This document shows, piece by piece, positions 1 to 9,588 of a stretch of 64,000 nt of DNA. This DNA comes from Mesorhizobium sp. AR02. Lineage in GTDB: Bacteria; Pseudomonadota; Alphaproteobacteria; Rhizobiales; Rhizobiaceae. The notes under the pieces were generated by a model. The model was not told where the DNA came from. It made no database searches and saw nothing but the letters and a program-made list of their open reading frames with translations. A program made the translations under genes and the position numbers. How positions within the stretch are numbered: position 1 is the first letter of the stretch; each line of letters opens with the position of its first letter. The DNA lies in contig NZ_CP080531.1 of NCBI RefSeq assembly GCF_024746835.1, positions 1,612,001-1,676,000 on the forward strand, given 5' to 3'.

Positions 1-60
1 AGGGGCAGTGCTGACGATCACAAATTGGGTGTTGGCGCGATCACTCGCAGGCTCGCGCTG

Positions 61-167
61 CCCCTCATCCGCCCTTCGGGGGTTCGTCGTTCGAAAAGCC
101 AAGCAATTGGCTTTTCGTCCGCTGCGCGGACCACTCCTCACCTCCCCGTGAAACGGGGAGAAGGAAG
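61..167. repeat. Intergenic palindromic block downstream of the NlpC/P60 gene
   Basis: No gene is visible in the first 171 bases. Two hairpins are seen. Positions 92-117 have 11-base perfect arms (CGAAAAGCCAA and TTGGCTTTTCG) around GCAA. Positions 142-160 have arms CTCCCCGT and ACGGGGAG around GAA. The second resembles the CCCCGT/ACGGGGAG cores common in rhizobial intergenic repeats (recall, not searched). Lying just past the NlpC/P60 stop on the minus strand, it may also help end that transcript, but no T-run follows it. Confidence 0.4.
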
Positions 168-171
168 AAGC

Positions 172-1032
172 TTACGGCCTTCTGAATCCCGTCGGCCCGC
201 CATAGAGATAACCTATCCGGGCGATGGCCTCCTTCAGCCCTTCGCAAGAGACCAGCATGGTGTGGCCATTGGCGTGGACCATGGTCTCGGCGTCGGTCAT
301 GACCGCGACATGGCCTTTCCAGAAGACCAGGTCGCCCCGGCGCAATTCGGCATAGTCCGGGCCAGGCTCAAGGGGCTCGCCGATGCTTGCCGCCTGCATG
401 TCGGAATCGCGCAGCACGTCCCTGCCGGCCATGCGCATCGCCAGTTGCACCAGGCCCGAACAGTCGATGCCGAAGCCGGACGTGCCTCCCCACAGATAAG
501 GTGTGCCAAGAAACGTCTCGGCAACCGCGACATAGTCGGCGGCAACTTCGCCGATTGGCCTGAGGTGACCAGCGATGATCGCTTCGCCTGACGGCAGGAC
601 GGCATAATGCGTGCCGCGCGTCTCGGCGGCACCCGTCACCGTCACCGTCGATCCCATCGACAGCTGTCCTGCGACCGGAAAGCGCAGATCCGGACCGGGA
701 TAGAGGAAGGTGCGCGGTACGGAAACAATATGGGTGGGCGCATGGTCTCGTCCGCCCAGCATGGTGTCGGCGACATAGCCGACATAGCCGTCGCGTTCGG
801 CCTGGATCCAGGCCCAGCCTTCGGCGACCTCGAAAACGAGGACATCGTCGCCGTACAGGAGCTGCGTGTTGACACCGGCATCAGGCCGCGGCGCCTTGCG
901 GACATCGGCGACCGACGCGGTGATCCGCGCCGATCGACCGCTGACAAAACGGTCGGCGGTAACCTCACCTTTCAATCGTGCATCGGCAAGATCGGAACGA
1001 AAGGCGTGAAGGCGGGCATCCCTGGCGGTCAA
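172..1032 (-). CDS. NlpC/P60 family cysteine hydrolase with SH3-like domains
   Basis: A 286-residue protein. Bacterial SH3-like segments lie at about residues 35-92 and 105-160, and an NlpC/P60 papain-like domain fills about 165-286. The catalytic Cys is C191 in the motif GIDCSGLVQLAMR, and the likely His is H241 in KGHVAVM, with a further His at H253. Family members cleave gamma-D-glutamyl to diamino acid bonds in peptidoglycan peptides. No signal peptide is visible, so it may act on imported or recycled peptides in the cytoplasm (inference). It is last in a minus-strand run after a leucyl-aminopeptidase-like gene and a MarR gene, with a 29-base gap. A dipeptide-recycling role would fit, but the substrate is unknown. 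Confidence 0.85.
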   Translation of the reverse strand: MTARDARLHAFRSDLADARLKGEVTADRFVSGRSARITASVADVRKAPRPDAGVNTQLLYGDDVLVFEVAEGWAWIQAERDGYVGYVADTMLGGRDHAPTHIVSVPRTFLYPGPDLRFPVAGQLSMGSTVTVTGAAETRGTHYAVLPSGEAIIAGHLRPIGEVAADYVAVAETFLGTPYLWGGTSGFGIDCSGLVQLAMRMAGRDVLRDSDMQAASIGEPLEPGPDYAELRRGDLVFWKGHVAVMTDAETMVHANGHTMLVSCEGLKEAIARIGYLYGGPTGFRRP

Positions 1033-1061
1033 ATCACTAACTCGGTCTAATGGCTAATTGG

Positions 1062-1412
1062 TCAGATGGGCAGTTCGTGGGCTCTGGCAATGATACCATC
1101 GCCGAAGCGCTCGACAAAGAGCGCGCCCTCGACCGTGCGCTTGATCAGCACGTTGCGCTTGTCGAGTTCGTCGCGATGGCGCGACACCAGCTTCAGCGCG
1201 CCCATCGTGTCGAGCGCGCGCGTGATGACCGGCTTGGTGACGTTGAGGCGGGCGGCGAGCCCGCGCACGGTATGCGGCGGCGGGTCGAGATAGATGGTGA
1301 ACAGGATCGCCGTCTGGCGCATGGTCAGGTCGGGCGCGTCATCGCGGACCTGCGACAGCATCACTTGCTGCCACAGTCGCAAGGCCTGGCTCGGGCGCAT
1401 CGCAATCGACAT
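1062..1412 (-). CDS. MarR-like winged-helix transcriptional regulator
   Basis: A small 116-residue protein. A winged helix-turn-helix spans about residues 48-100, with the recognition-helix pattern RGLAARLNVTKPVITRAL followed by a wing rich in Arg, Asp and Lys. This layout is typical of MarR-type repressors. No second domain is present, so a ligand cannot be guessed. It lies between the upstream M17 aminopeptidase gene and the downstream NlpC/P60 gene, all on the minus strand, and is probably cotranscribed with them. The ATG at 1410-1412 is the natural start. Confidence 0.75.
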   Translation of the reverse strand: MSIAMRPSQALRLWQQVMLSQVRDDAPDLTMRQTAILFTIYLDPPPHTVRGLAARLNVTKPVITRALDTMGALKLVSRHRDELDKRNVLIKRTVEGALFVERFGDGIIARAHELPI

Positions 1413-1488
1413 CGCGCCAGCATGACGGCAAATTGTTTCGGTTCCGTTTCAGTTTCACCGATTTGCCGGCTCTACTTGCGGCCCCAAA

Positions 1489-2853
1489 TCAGCCGAAGCG
1501 TGTCGAGATGATCCGCTCCAACGCCCGAATGCCTTGCGCTTCGCCGCCAGCAGGACCATGCGGACGGTCGGCGGGGTTCCAGGCGAAGATGTCGAAATGC
1601 GCCCAGCTCGCCGTCTTCTCGACAAAGCGCCTGAGGAACAGCGCCGCCGTGATCGAACCGGCGAAACCGTCCGTGGTGACGTTGTTGATGTCGGCGATCT
1701 TTGACGACAGTTTCGCATCGTAGGGCCGCCACAGCGGCATGCGCCACAGCGGATCCTCGACCGCCAGCGATGCCGCCGCCAGCTCCGAGGCCAGTGCATC
1801 GTCACCGGTGTAGAAGGGCGGCAGATCGGGGCCAAGCGCGACGCGGGCGGCTCCGGTCAGCGTTGCCATGTCGATCAGCAGCTGCGGCTCCTCGTCGTCG
1901 GCCAGTGCCAGCGCATCGCCGAGCACGAGCCTCCCTTCGGCGTCCGTGTTGCCGATCTCGACAGTGATGCCCTTGCGGCTCGCCAGCACGTCACCCGGCC
2001 TGAAGGCATTGCCGGCAATCGAGTTCTCGACCGCGGGGATCAGCACGCGCAGCCGTACGTTCAGCCCGGCGGTCATGATCATCGAGGCCAGGCCGAGCAC
2101 ATTGGCCGCGCCGCCCATGTCCTTCTTCATCAACAGCATGCCGGACGACGGCTTGATGTCGAGACCGCCGGTGTCGAAGCAGACGCCCTTGCCAACCAGC
2201 GTCACCTTCGGCGCGCCCGGTTGCCCCCAAATCATGTCGATCAGCCGCGGCGCGCCTGATGAGGCACGGCCGACGGCATGGATCATCGGGAAATTCTGCG
2301 TCAGCAGATCGTCGCCCTTGATGACGGAGATTTCGGCCTTGTGAGCCGCGGCCAAAGTCCGCACCGCCTTCTCCAGATCGTCCGGCCCCATGTCGCTGGT
2401 CGGCGTGTTGACCAGGTCGCGTGTCAGGAAGACGCCATCGGCGATGCGGCGAACGCGCGCCGCGTCGACACCGGCCGGCAGGTCGAAGCGCAGCGCCTTG
2501 CCTGACTTCTTGCCGTAACGGGTAAAGACATAGCCGCCGAGCACCAACGCGATTGCCGCGAGTTCCGGCTCGGCAGGCGCCGAGGCGAAATGCCAGTCAC
2601 CTTCCGGCAGGGCTTTTGACAATGCGCCGAGAGCAAGCGCGCCCTCGCCGTCACCAATACCGAACAGCGCGCCGGCAAGCGCACCGTTTTCGCCGGGCAC
2701 GGCCAGCGTCCTGCCTGCCTCGCCGGAAAAGCCGTTGGCCCTGGCCCAGCTGACAACAGATGGTGCAAGGCCCGTGGCCTCCAGACCGTCACGGGCCACC
2801 AGATGCACCGGCAACGCGCCTTGCAATTTCGTTTCGACGAGTTCGACAGGCAT
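1489..2853 (-). CDS. M17 leucyl aminopeptidase family protein
   Basis: A 454-residue metallopeptidase. The variable N-terminal domain covers about residues 1-150 and the catalytic M17 domain about 150-454. The family signature NTDAEGRL is at 302-309. The metal-binding and catalytic Lys-Asp block VGKGVCFDTGG is near 220-230 and is followed by a second Lys cluster, MLLMKKDMGG. Known members remove N-terminal residues from peptides in the cytoplasm using two metal ions. It is somewhat shorter than E. coli PepA (about 500 residues) and closer to the short alphaproteobacterial M17 group. It appears to head the operon with the MarR and NlpC/P60 genes. Confidence 0.9.
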   Translation of the reverse strand: MPVELVETKLQGALPVHLVARDGLEATGLAPSVVSWARANGFSGEAGRTLAVPGENGALAGALFGIGDGEGALALGALSKALPEGDWHFASAPAEPELAAIALVLGGYVFTRYGKKSGKALRFDLPAGVDAARVRRIADGVFLTRDLVNTPTSDMGPDDLEKAVRTLAAAHKAEISVIKGDDLLTQNFPMIHAVGRASSGAPRLIDMIWGQPGAPKVTLVGKGVCFDTGGLDIKPSSGMLLMKKDMGGAANVLGLASMIMTAGLNVRLRVLIPAVENSIAGNAFRPGDVLASRKGITVEIGNTDAEGRLVLGDALALADDEEPQLLIDMATLTGAARVALGPDLPPFYTGDDALASELAAASLAVEDPLWRMPLWRPYDAKLSSKIADINNVTTDGFAGSITAALFLRRFVEKTASWAHFDIFAWNPADRPHGPAGGEAQGIRALERIISTRFG

Positions 2854-2892
2854 TCCATGTTCTCCTGCCGACCCTTCGTGAGTCGGCGCTTC

Positions 2893-2907
2893 TTAACTCT
2901 CCGTTAG
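2893..2907. promoter_or_regulatory. CtrA-like site upstream of tadD
   Basis: TTAACTCTCCGTTAG matches TTAA-N7-TTAA with one mismatch. It lies about 75 bases before the tadD start, in the gap shared with the divergent aminopeptidase gene. It belongs to a set of similar sites across the pilus locus. Confidence 0.4.
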
Positions 2908-2979
2908 GGTTAACAGAATATTTCTGCGGGAGGGAAGATGGCCACGCAATGGCCGCGCGCATGAATGGAGGCTTAGGGT

Positions 2980-3804
2980 GTGATGCCGACCAACCGGACA
3001 GTGAATTCCAGGGGAAAACGGCTTGTCACCACGGCCCTCATGCTGGCGCTGGCGGCGGGCGTCGCCGGTTGCGGAACCAGCAGAATGACCACCGGCTCGA
3101 TCGGCCGCAGCGGCGGCCAGCCGCTGGAGACGATGTCGGCGGGAGAACTGCACAATGCCACGGCCGCCCTTGGCCAGTCCTATGCCAAGAACCCCAACGA
3201 CAAGCGTATAGCGACCAACTTCGCGGCCGCGCTGCAGATGGACGGCGATGCCGACCAGTCGCTTGCCGTGATGCGCAAGCTGGCGATCGCCTACCCCAAG
3301 GATCGCGACGTGCTCGCCGCCTATGGCAAGGCACTGGCCGCCAATGGCCAATTCGAGGCAGCCCTCGACGCCGTGCGCCGTGCGCAGACGCCGGAATATC
3401 CCGACTGGAAGCTGGTGTCGGCGGAAGCGGCCATCCTTGATCAGATCGGCCAGAAGGACGACGCGCGCCAGCTTTACCGCAAGGCCCTCGAACTCAAGCC
3501 GAACGAGCCCTCGGTTCTTTCCAATCTCGGCATGTCCTATGTGCTGGAAGGGGATCTGCGCACCGCCGAGACCTATATGCGTTCGGCCGCGCAGCAGCCC
3601 GGCGCCGACAGCCGTGTGCGCCAGAACCTGGCATTGGTCGTCGGCCTGCAGGGACGCTTCGACGAAGCCGAGAAGATCGCCTCGCAGGAACTCTCGCCCG
3701 AACAGGCACAAGCCAATGTCGCCTATCTCAGGCAGATGCTGGCCCAGCAGAATGCCTGGAGCCAGCTCAAGGATCAGGACAAGTCGAAGCCGGCAACCAA
3801 CTGA
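2980..3804 (+). CDS. tadD: Tad pilus assembly TPR lipoprotein TadD
   Basis: A 274-residue lipoprotein. A signal sequence ends in the lipobox AGVAGC with Cys31, so it is probably anchored in the outer membrane. Residues of about 50-260 form tetratricopeptide repeats (for example a block near 155-185 followed by AETYMRSAAQQ). TadD proteins act as pilotins that help the Tad secretin assemble. The GTG at 2980 has GGAGG (2967-2971) 8 bases upstream; the ATG at 2983 is the alternative. It converges on tadC, from which it is separated by a perfect palindrome. Confidence 0.88.
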   Translation: MMPTNRTVNSRGKRLVTTALMLALAAGVAGCGTSRMTTGSIGRSGGQPLETMSAGELHNATAALGQSYAKNPNDKRIATNFAAALQMDGDADQSLAVMRKLAIAYPKDRDVLAAYGKALAANGQFEAALDAVRRAQTPEYPDWKLVSAEAAILDQIGQKDDARQLYRKALELKPNEPSVLSNLGMSYVLEGDLRTAETYMRSAAQQPGADSRVRQNLALVVGLQGRFDEAEKIASQELSPEQAQANVAYLRQMLAQQNAWSQLKDQDKSKPATN

Positions 3805-3825
3805 CACAGCGATTTCGCCAACAGA

Positions 3826-3857
3826 CGAAAGCCGCGCTGCATGCAGCGCGGCTTTCG
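3826..3857. terminator. Bidirectional hairpin terminator between tadD and tadC
   Basis: A perfect 32-base palindrome with 16-base arms, CGAAAGCCGCGCTGCA and its complement, in the 78-base gap between two converging genes. No strong T-run follows on either strand, so it may need Rho or act as a 3' stabiliser. Confidence 0.7.
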
Positions 3858-3882
3858 CATTTGTGCAAGGATTGCCGTGCCC

Positions 3883-4908
3883 TTACTGGCTGGCTGGCGC
3901 CGCCGCCCCGGAATGATCGCCGAAGATGCCGCGCTGGCTGACCTGGATGCCGGCAGGGCCTAGGATGATGGCGAAAAGCACCGGCAGGAAGAACAGGATC
4001 ATCGGCACGGTGAGCTTGGGCGGCAAGGCGGCGGCCTTCTTCTCGGCGGCGTTCATGCGCATGTCGCGGCTTTCGGCGGCGAGCACGCGCAGCGCGTGCG
4101 CCACGGGCGTGCCGTAGCGCTCGGCCTGGACGAGCGCCTGCGACACCGACTTGACCGATTCCAGACCGGTACGGCTTGCAAGATTCTCATAGGCCTGCTT
4201 GCGTTCCTGCAGATAGGAGAGCTCGGCATTGGTCAGGATGAATTCTTCCGCCAGAGCCACCGACTGCGCGCCGATCTCGTCGGCGACCTTGCGCAGTGCT
4301 GCCTCTACCGACATGCCTGACTCCACGCAGATCAGCATCAGGTCGAGCGCATCCGGCCAGGCCATCTGGATCGACTGCTTGCGCTTGGTGGCACGGTTGT
4401 TGACATAGACGACCGGTGCGTAGAAGCCGCCATAGGCAACGAGGACGCAGACGAACAGCCGGATGACCAATGGTTTGTCCGGCAACCCTCCGAGCACGAA
4501 TATGTAGACCAGACCCAGTGCGAAGCCGACAAAAGGCAGCACCAGACGGAAGAAGAGAAACCGCGTCAGCGGGTTCTGTCCCCGGAAGCCGGCGACCTTG
4601 AGCTTCTGCAAGGTGTTCTCGTCGGCCAGGGCGCGCCGCAGGTCGAGCCGGTCGACGATGTTGCGCATACCTTCCGACTGTTGCTCGCGCAGACCCTTGC
4701 GGCGGCGATCGGCTTCGGTCGCAAGCCGCGCACGCTGCTTGGCGCGAAGCTCATCGCGCTCCAGCGCGACCGACTTCATGCGCGCCTTGAGTTGATTGCC
4801 GCCAAGCGCCGGCAGCAGTGTAAAGACGGTCGCGAACACGGCAATGCCGACCAGCAGTGCGATCAGAAACGCCGGATCCGTCAATGACTTGATGACTTGT
4901 TCGCTCAT
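3883..4908 (-). CDS. tadC: Tad pilus inner-membrane platform protein TadC
   Basis: A 341-residue type II secretion F-domain protein. Membrane segments are visible near residues 14-34, 115-160 and 305-330 (MILFFLPVLFAIILGPAG). The cytoplasmic F domain carries the pattern SMSVEAALRKVADE near 195-215. With TadB it forms the platform on which the ATPase CpaF acts to add pilin subunits. It is the last gene of the minus-strand cpa/tad operon, 9 bases after tadB. Confidence 0.92.
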   Translation of the reverse strand: MSEQVIKSLTDPAFLIALLVGIAVFATVFTLLPALGGNQLKARMKSVALERDELRAKQRARLATEADRRRKGLREQQSEGMRNIVDRLDLRRALADENTLQKLKVAGFRGQNPLTRFLFFRLVLPFVGFALGLVYIFVLGGLPDKPLVIRLFVCVLVAYGGFYAPVVYVNNRATKRKQSIQMAWPDALDLMLICVESGMSVEAALRKVADEIGAQSVALAEEFILTNAELSYLQERKQAYENLASRTGLESVKSVSQALVQAERYGTPVAHALRVLAAESRDMRMNAAEKKAAALPPKLTVPMILFFLPVLFAIILGPAGIQVSQRGIFGDHSGAAAPASQ

Positions 4909-4917
4909 GCCGCGACC

Positions 4918-5931
4918 CTAGACTTCGAAGTTCATCATCTTGCGCATCACGAGAATGCCGATCGACATCCAAACGCCAGCGCAACCGAGAATGAGGTTGC
5001 CGACACTCGTGTTGAACAGTGGCAACATGTAATTCGGGCTTGAGAGATAGACGAGAAAAGCGACGATGAAGGGCAACGCACCGATGATGGCGGCGGACGC
5101 CTTCGCCTCCATCGACAGCGCCTGGACCTTGGCTTTCATCTTCTTGCGGTCGCGAAGCACGCGCGAAAGGTTGCCCAGCGCCTCGGACAGATTGCCGCCG
5201 GCCTGCGCCTGGATCTGGATGACGATGCCGAAGAAACTTGCCTCGGTGCACGGCATGGTTTCGGGCATGCGCAAGGTCGCATCGGGGATCGACAGGCCCA
5301 TCTGCTGCGAATCGACGATGCGGCGAAACTCGGTCTTCACCGGCTCGGGGGATTCGTTGGCGATCAGGCGTATGGCATCGTTCAGCGGCAGGCCGGACTT
5401 GACCGCGCGCACGATGATGTCGAGGGCGTTTGGAAATTCGTTGAGGAATGCCTTGACCCGGCGCGTGCGCCGAAACGAGACGAACCAGCGCGGCAGGCCG
5501 AGTCCGCCGGCCAACAGCACGCCTGGCACGACAAGCAGCGGCGCCCCGGCCACGAAGGCGACCATCGCCAGCGCGAGGCCGCATATGGCGGAATAAATGT
5601 AGAAGCGCTCGATCGAAACCTTCATGCCGGCCTGCCTGAGCTGCGCCTTCAGCGGTGGTTTCTTGACGGCGGTGTCCTTGGTTTTCTGCTTCTCGTCGAG
5701 TTCCTTCAGCGAATCCTGCACCGATTTACGGCGCTTGGCCGCATCCGCCGCGCGGTCGCGCGTGGCCTTGACGATGGAACGGTCCGTCTCCGCGGCCTTG
5801 ATCGTTTCAAGCCGCTTGCCTGCCTGTTTCTCATTGCTGATCTGGTTGAACAGGAATGCATAGGCGACCGCGCCGGCGCTGAAGCCGGCGAGCACGACAA
5901 ACGCCAATACGGTGCCGTCAATTCCAAACAT
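4918..5931 (-). CDS. tadB: Tad pilus inner-membrane platform protein TadB
   Basis: A 337-residue T2SSF-domain protein, paralogous in layout to TadC. It has an N-terminal membrane anchor (residues 5-28), a charged Lys/Arg-rich cytoplasmic stretch (30-90), a membrane pair near 108-145, the F domain with VKSGLPLNDAIRLIANE near 180, and two C-terminal membrane segments. It works with TadC as the platform of the Flp pilus machine. It sits 29 bases downstream of cpaF. Confidence 0.92.
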   Translation of the reverse strand: MFGIDGTVLAFVVLAGFSAGAVAYAFLFNQISNEKQAGKRLETIKAAETDRSIVKATRDRAADAAKRRKSVQDSLKELDEKQKTKDTAVKKPPLKAQLRQAGMKVSIERFYIYSAICGLALAMVAFVAGAPLLVVPGVLLAGGLGLPRWFVSFRRTRRVKAFLNEFPNALDIIVRAVKSGLPLNDAIRLIANESPEPVKTEFRRIVDSQQMGLSIPDATLRMPETMPCTEASFFGIVIQIQAQAGGNLSEALGNLSRVLRDRKKMKAKVQALSMEAKASAAIIGALPFIVAFLVYLSSPNYMLPLFNTSVGNLILGCAGVWMSIGILVMRKMMNFEV

Positions 5932-5960
5932 CGACCAGAACCTTCATGCCTGCGGATACC

Positions 5961-7466
5961 TCAGTCAGCACGTTTCTCCATCGCCTCGAGCGCGGTGGCG
6001 AGGCGCTGTTCCTCGCCGTAGTAGCGAGCCCGGTCCCAGAAATGCGGGCGGCCGATGCCAGTCGAAACGTGTTCGCCCAGCAGCCTGCCATTGGCGTCCT
6101 CGCCCTTGATGTTGTAGAGGACAAGATCCTGGGTGATGACGACGTCGCCTTCCATCCCGATGACCTCGGTGATGTGGGTGATGCGGCGCGATCCATCGCG
6201 CAGACGCGCCGCCTGGATGATCACGTCGATGGAGCCGACGACGATTTCGCGCACGGTTTTCTGCGGCAGCGAATAACCGCCCATGGCGATCATGGATTCA
6301 ATACGGTTCAGGCATTCGCGCGGACTGTTCGAGTGGATCGTTCCCATCGAGCCGTCATGGCCGGTGTTCATCGCCTGCAGAAGATCGAACACTTCGGGTC
6401 CGCGCACTTCGCCGACGATGATGCGCTCGGGCCGCATGCGCAGGCAGTTCTTGACCAGGTCGCGCATCGTCACTTCGCCTTCGCCTTCGAGGTTGGGCGG
6501 GCGGGTTTCCAGGCGCACGACATGCGGCTGCTGCAGCTGCAGTTCGGCCGAGTCCTCGCAGGTGATGACGCGCTCGTCGCGGTCGATGTAGTTGGTCAGG
6601 CAGTTGAGCAGCGTCGTCTTGCCCGAGCCGGTGCCGCCCGAGATGACGATGTTGCAGCGAACGCGGCTGATGATCTTGAGGACCTCGGCTCCCTGCGGCG
6701 AAATGGCGCCGAACTTGACCAGCTGATCGAGCGTCAGCTTGTCCTTCTTGAATTTTCGGATGGTAAGCGCGGCCCCATCGATGGCGAGCGGAGGGGCGAT
6801 GACGTTGACGCGGGAGCCGTCGGGAAGGCGTGCGTCGCAGATCGGGCTGGATTCATCGACACGGCGGCCGACCTGGCTGACGATGCGCTGGCAGATGTTG
6901 AGAAGCTGCTGGTTGTCGCGAAAGCGAATGCCTGTCTGTTCGACCTTGCCATTGACTTCGATATAGACGTTCTTCGACCCGTTGACCATGATGTCGGCGA
7001 TGTCGTCGCGGGCTAGCAATGGCTCGAGCGGCCCATAACCAAGCACATCGTTGCAGATGTCATCGAGCAGCTCCTCCTGCTCGGCAATCGACATCGCGAA
7101 ATTCTTGATCGCGATGATGTCGTTGACGATGTCGCGGATTTCCTCGCGCGCGCTTTCGGGTTCGAGCTTGGCGAGCTGCGAAAGGTCGATCGTGTCGATG
7201 AGCGCCGAGAAAACCTGGCTCTTGGTGTCGTAGTAGGTCTCGCTCTTTTCGCGGCTCCGCCTCGCCTCCGGCGCGATGGGCGGCGCCTCGACCGCGCGGC
7301 GAGCCGGCGGCGCGACAGGTGCGCTTGGCTGCGGCGGTACCGCGGGCCGGGCCAGAACCGCCGTATCCGCCGAACCCGCGGGCGGCGGGGGGGCCGGCGC
7401 CGGTGCTGGCTGGCGGAATTCCGGCGTGAACCGGTTGCCGTCGTCGTTGCCTCTTTTACCGAACAT
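5961..7466 (-). CDS. cpaF: Tad pilus secretion ATPase CpaF (TadA)
   Basis: A 501-residue VirB11/PilT-type ATPase. The N-terminal 75 residues are low complexity and rich in Pro and Ala. The N-terminal ATPase subdomain spans about 90-260. Walker A GGTGSGKT is at 277-284 and the Walker B region RIIVGEVRG at 348-356. The His-box stretch [13 protein letters not shown] is at about 368-380. It powers pilin assembly at the cytoplasmic face of the inner membrane with TadB and TadC. All key motifs are intact. Confidence 0.95.
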   Translation of the reverse strand: MFGKRGNDDGNRFTPEFRQPAPAPAPPPPAGSADTAVLARPAVPPQPSAPVAPPARRAVEAPPIAPEARRSREKSETYYDTKSQVFSALIDTIDLSQLAKLEPESAREEIRDIVNDIIAIKNFAMSIAEQEELLDDICNDVLGYGPLEPLLARDDIADIMVNGSKNVYIEVNGKVEQTGIRFRDNQQLLNICQRIVSQVGRRVDESSPICDARLPDGSRVNVIAPPLAIDGAALTIRKFKKDKLTLDQLVKFGAISPQGAEVLKIISRVRCNIVISGGTGSGKTTLLNCLTNYIDRDERVITCEDSAELQLQQPHVVRLETRPPNLEGEGEVTMRDLVKNCLRMRPERIIVGEVRGPEVFDLLQAMNTGHDGSMGTIHSNSPRECLNRIESMIAMGGYSLPQKTVREIVVGSIDVIIQAARLRDGSRRITHITEVIGMEGDVVITQDLVLYNIKGEDANGRLLGEHVSTGIGRPHFWDRARYYGEEQRLATALEAMEKRAD

Positions 7467-7489
7467 GATCGACTACCGGTTCCAAAACG

Positions 7490-8779
7490 TCACTTCTTGT
7501 TGCGCGAGAGCTTGCCGAGCAGGCTGCCCAGGCCGGCCTTCTTTTTTGTCCGGATTTCGCTTCGCCCGGTCAGCACATGGGCAATCTCGTTGATCGTCGC
7601 CACAACCGGGTTCTTGGCATCCATCTCGCCGAGCATGCGCCCGTTGTTGGCGGCATTGCCGAACAGCAACGGATCGAAGCCGATGACCGACATCGGCGTC
7701 AGGCCGAGTGGCTCGGCGAAATCGGACGGCGAAATTTCCGGCCGCTTGGGGACGCCGGCCTGGTTGATGATCAGCTTCGGCGGCGGGTCGTTGGGGCGAA
7801 GCCGCTTGAACATGTCGACCAGGTTCTTGGTGTTGCGCAGATTGGCCAGTTCCGGCGTCGCCGTGATGACGATCTCGTCGGCCTTGACCAGCGTGTTCTT
7901 GGCCCAGCCCGTCCAGATATGGGGAACGTCCAGCACCAGAAGCGGCACGCTGCGCTGCGCGGTATCGACAAGTTGCGCAAAGGCATCGGGATCGAAGTCG
8001 TAGACGCGTTCCAGCGTCGATGGCGCCGCGAGCAACGACAGGTGCTCGGCGCATTGGGTCAGCAGCCGGTCGAGATACACTTCGTCGACGCGTTCAGGCG
8101 AGAACACCGCTTCAGCGATGCCCTGTGCCGGATCCTGGTCGAAATTGATGTTGGCCGTGCCGAAGGCGAGGTCGAGGTCGGCAACGACGACCTCGGACTT
8201 GAACAGGGAGGACATTGCCCAGGCTACATTGTGGGCGATTGTGGAAGAGCCGACGCCGCCCTTGGCGCCAACGAAGGCGACCGAACGGCCGAGCGGTTCG
8301 GCCTCCGGATCGACGAAAATCGACGACACGACACTGACGATGTCGGCCATCGACACCGGCGCGATGACATATTCAGAGATGCCGGAGCGGATGAGCTCGC
8401 GATAAAGACCGACATCATTATAGTGGCCGATCACCACCACTTTCGAGGATGGATCGCAGTATTCCGAGAGGTGGGCGAGCTGCTCCAGCAATTGCTTGGG
8501 TTCGCTGCGTGACTCCAGCAGGATCAGGTTCGGCGTCGGCGCCGACTGATAGAACTCGATGGCCGTGGGAACGCCGCCCATATGGACCTTGAGATGCGCC
8601 TTGGTCATGCGGCGGTCCTCGCCGGCGCGCTCGACCGGATTGGCAACGCCTTCGGTCTCGCAGAATGCCTGGATCGAGATGCGCGGAACCGGGCGCAACG
8701 CCTGCATCGCGGCGATGTCCTGCGGCGATGTATCACCGCCATCCACGGTGGCGTCATAGGCAAGATTGCTCATGGTCAT
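7490..8779 (-). CDS. cpaE: Tad pilus localisation protein CpaE (TadZ)
   Basis: A 429-residue protein with an atypical receiver-like N-terminal domain (about 60-155) and a ParA/MinD-like ATPase domain from about 165. The deviant Walker A KGGVGSST is at 173-180. CpaE/TadZ proteins mark the cell pole or another site where the pilus machine assembles. The ATG at 8777-8779 has GGAAAG about 6 bases upstream; a second ATG two codons later is possible. It is translated ahead of cpaF with a 23-base gap. Confidence 0.9.
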   Translation of the reverse strand: MTMSNLAYDATVDGGDTSPQDIAAMQALRPVPRISIQAFCETEGVANPVERAGEDRRMTKAHLKVHMGGVPTAIEFYQSAPTPNLILLESRSEPKQLLEQLAHLSEYCDPSSKVVVIGHYNDVGLYRELIRSGISEYVIAPVSMADIVSVVSSIFVDPEAEPLGRSVAFVGAKGGVGSSTIAHNVAWAMSSLFKSEVVVADLDLAFGTANINFDQDPAQGIAEAVFSPERVDEVYLDRLLTQCAEHLSLLAAPSTLERVYDFDPDAFAQLVDTAQRSVPLLVLDVPHIWTGWAKNTLVKADEIVITATPELANLRNTKNLVDMFKRLRPNDPPPKLIINQAGVPKRPEISPSDFAEPLGLTPMSVIGFDPLLFGNAANNGRMLGEMDAKNPVVATINEIAHVLTGRSEIRTKKKAGLGSLLGKLSRNKK

Positions 8780-8832
8780 GCTCTTTCCGTGGCCTGTTCT
8801 TTCCCTGGCTTCTCTTTCCTCGAGGGCGCGGC

Positions 8833-9588
8833 TCAGTACGTCACTTCCGAATTGCCGAGGAATTCACCCGAAATGCCTCTTGCACGATAGACATCGATCA
8901 CCGTGCCACGATTTTCCGCGTCGATGGTGGTCTGCTTGCGCGGCCCGAGCAGATCGGCCGGGTTTGCCATCTGGGCGGCGAGATTGTTCTGATAGGAGCA
9001 GCCGAAGTCGGCATAATGCTTGTTTTCCGACGTCTCGGTGAGATCGTCGGGCCAGCGTCCACATTTGTCGGTCTGAGCTCTCACCGCGATAAAGGAGACG
9101 CGGATCGGGGCGGATGTCTCGCTCGAGCCGGCCTGGTAGGAGACCACGACAATGCGGTTGCGCTTGATGCCGCTGGCGACCGCGAGCCTGGCGAAGTCAC
9201 GGCCGGCCGCCGTCGCCGCGACCTCATTGGCCGATCCGCTGGGAATCTGGATCGTCAATGTCGGCGCGGCACTCTTGTCATAGCCGTCGAGGAAACCCAT
9301 GAGCGTGTCGCGCTGCGAACCGGTCATGCCGCGGTCGCCGGCGCCGACAGGCAGGTCGATCTTCTGGTTCTTCTCGGCGATGACGATCGGATGGTTGGTG
9401 CGATAGTCGTCCGGAATGGCGCCAACGGTGATGCTGTCGCGCTGGGCGCAGCCGGCCAGCAAAGCCGTCACCGCCACCGCCAGGACCGGCAGCACCCGCA
9501 GGCCGGCTCGCGAACGGCTGGTGCGCATCGTCGTGGCGATGGTCCTTGTCTTCAACGCTGACTGAGACATGTCCGCTTCCCCATTCAC
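8833..9588 (-). CDS. cpaD: Tad pilus assembly lipoprotein CpaD
   Basis: A 251-residue protein with a hydrophobic segment ending in the lipobox LLAGC (Cys47), followed by the CpaD domain (DYRTNHPIVIAE near 59-70). Family members are outer-membrane lipoproteins needed for secretin function. The start codon overlaps the cpaC stop by four bases (ATGA), which indicates coupled translation and supports this start; a start six codons later would give a tighter signal peptide. Confidence 0.88.
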   Translation of the reverse strand: MNGEADMSQSALKTRTIATTMRTSRSRAGLRVLPVLAVAVTALLAGCAQRDSITVGAIPDDYRTNHPIVIAEKNQKIDLPVGAGDRGMTGSQRDTLMGFLDGYDKSAAPTLTIQIPSGSANEVAATAAGRDFARLAVASGIKRNRIVVVSYQAGSSETSAPIRVSFIAVRAQTDKCGRWPDDLTETSENKHYADFGCSYQNNLAAQMANPADLLGPRKQTTIDAENRGTVIDVYRARGISGEFLGNSEVTY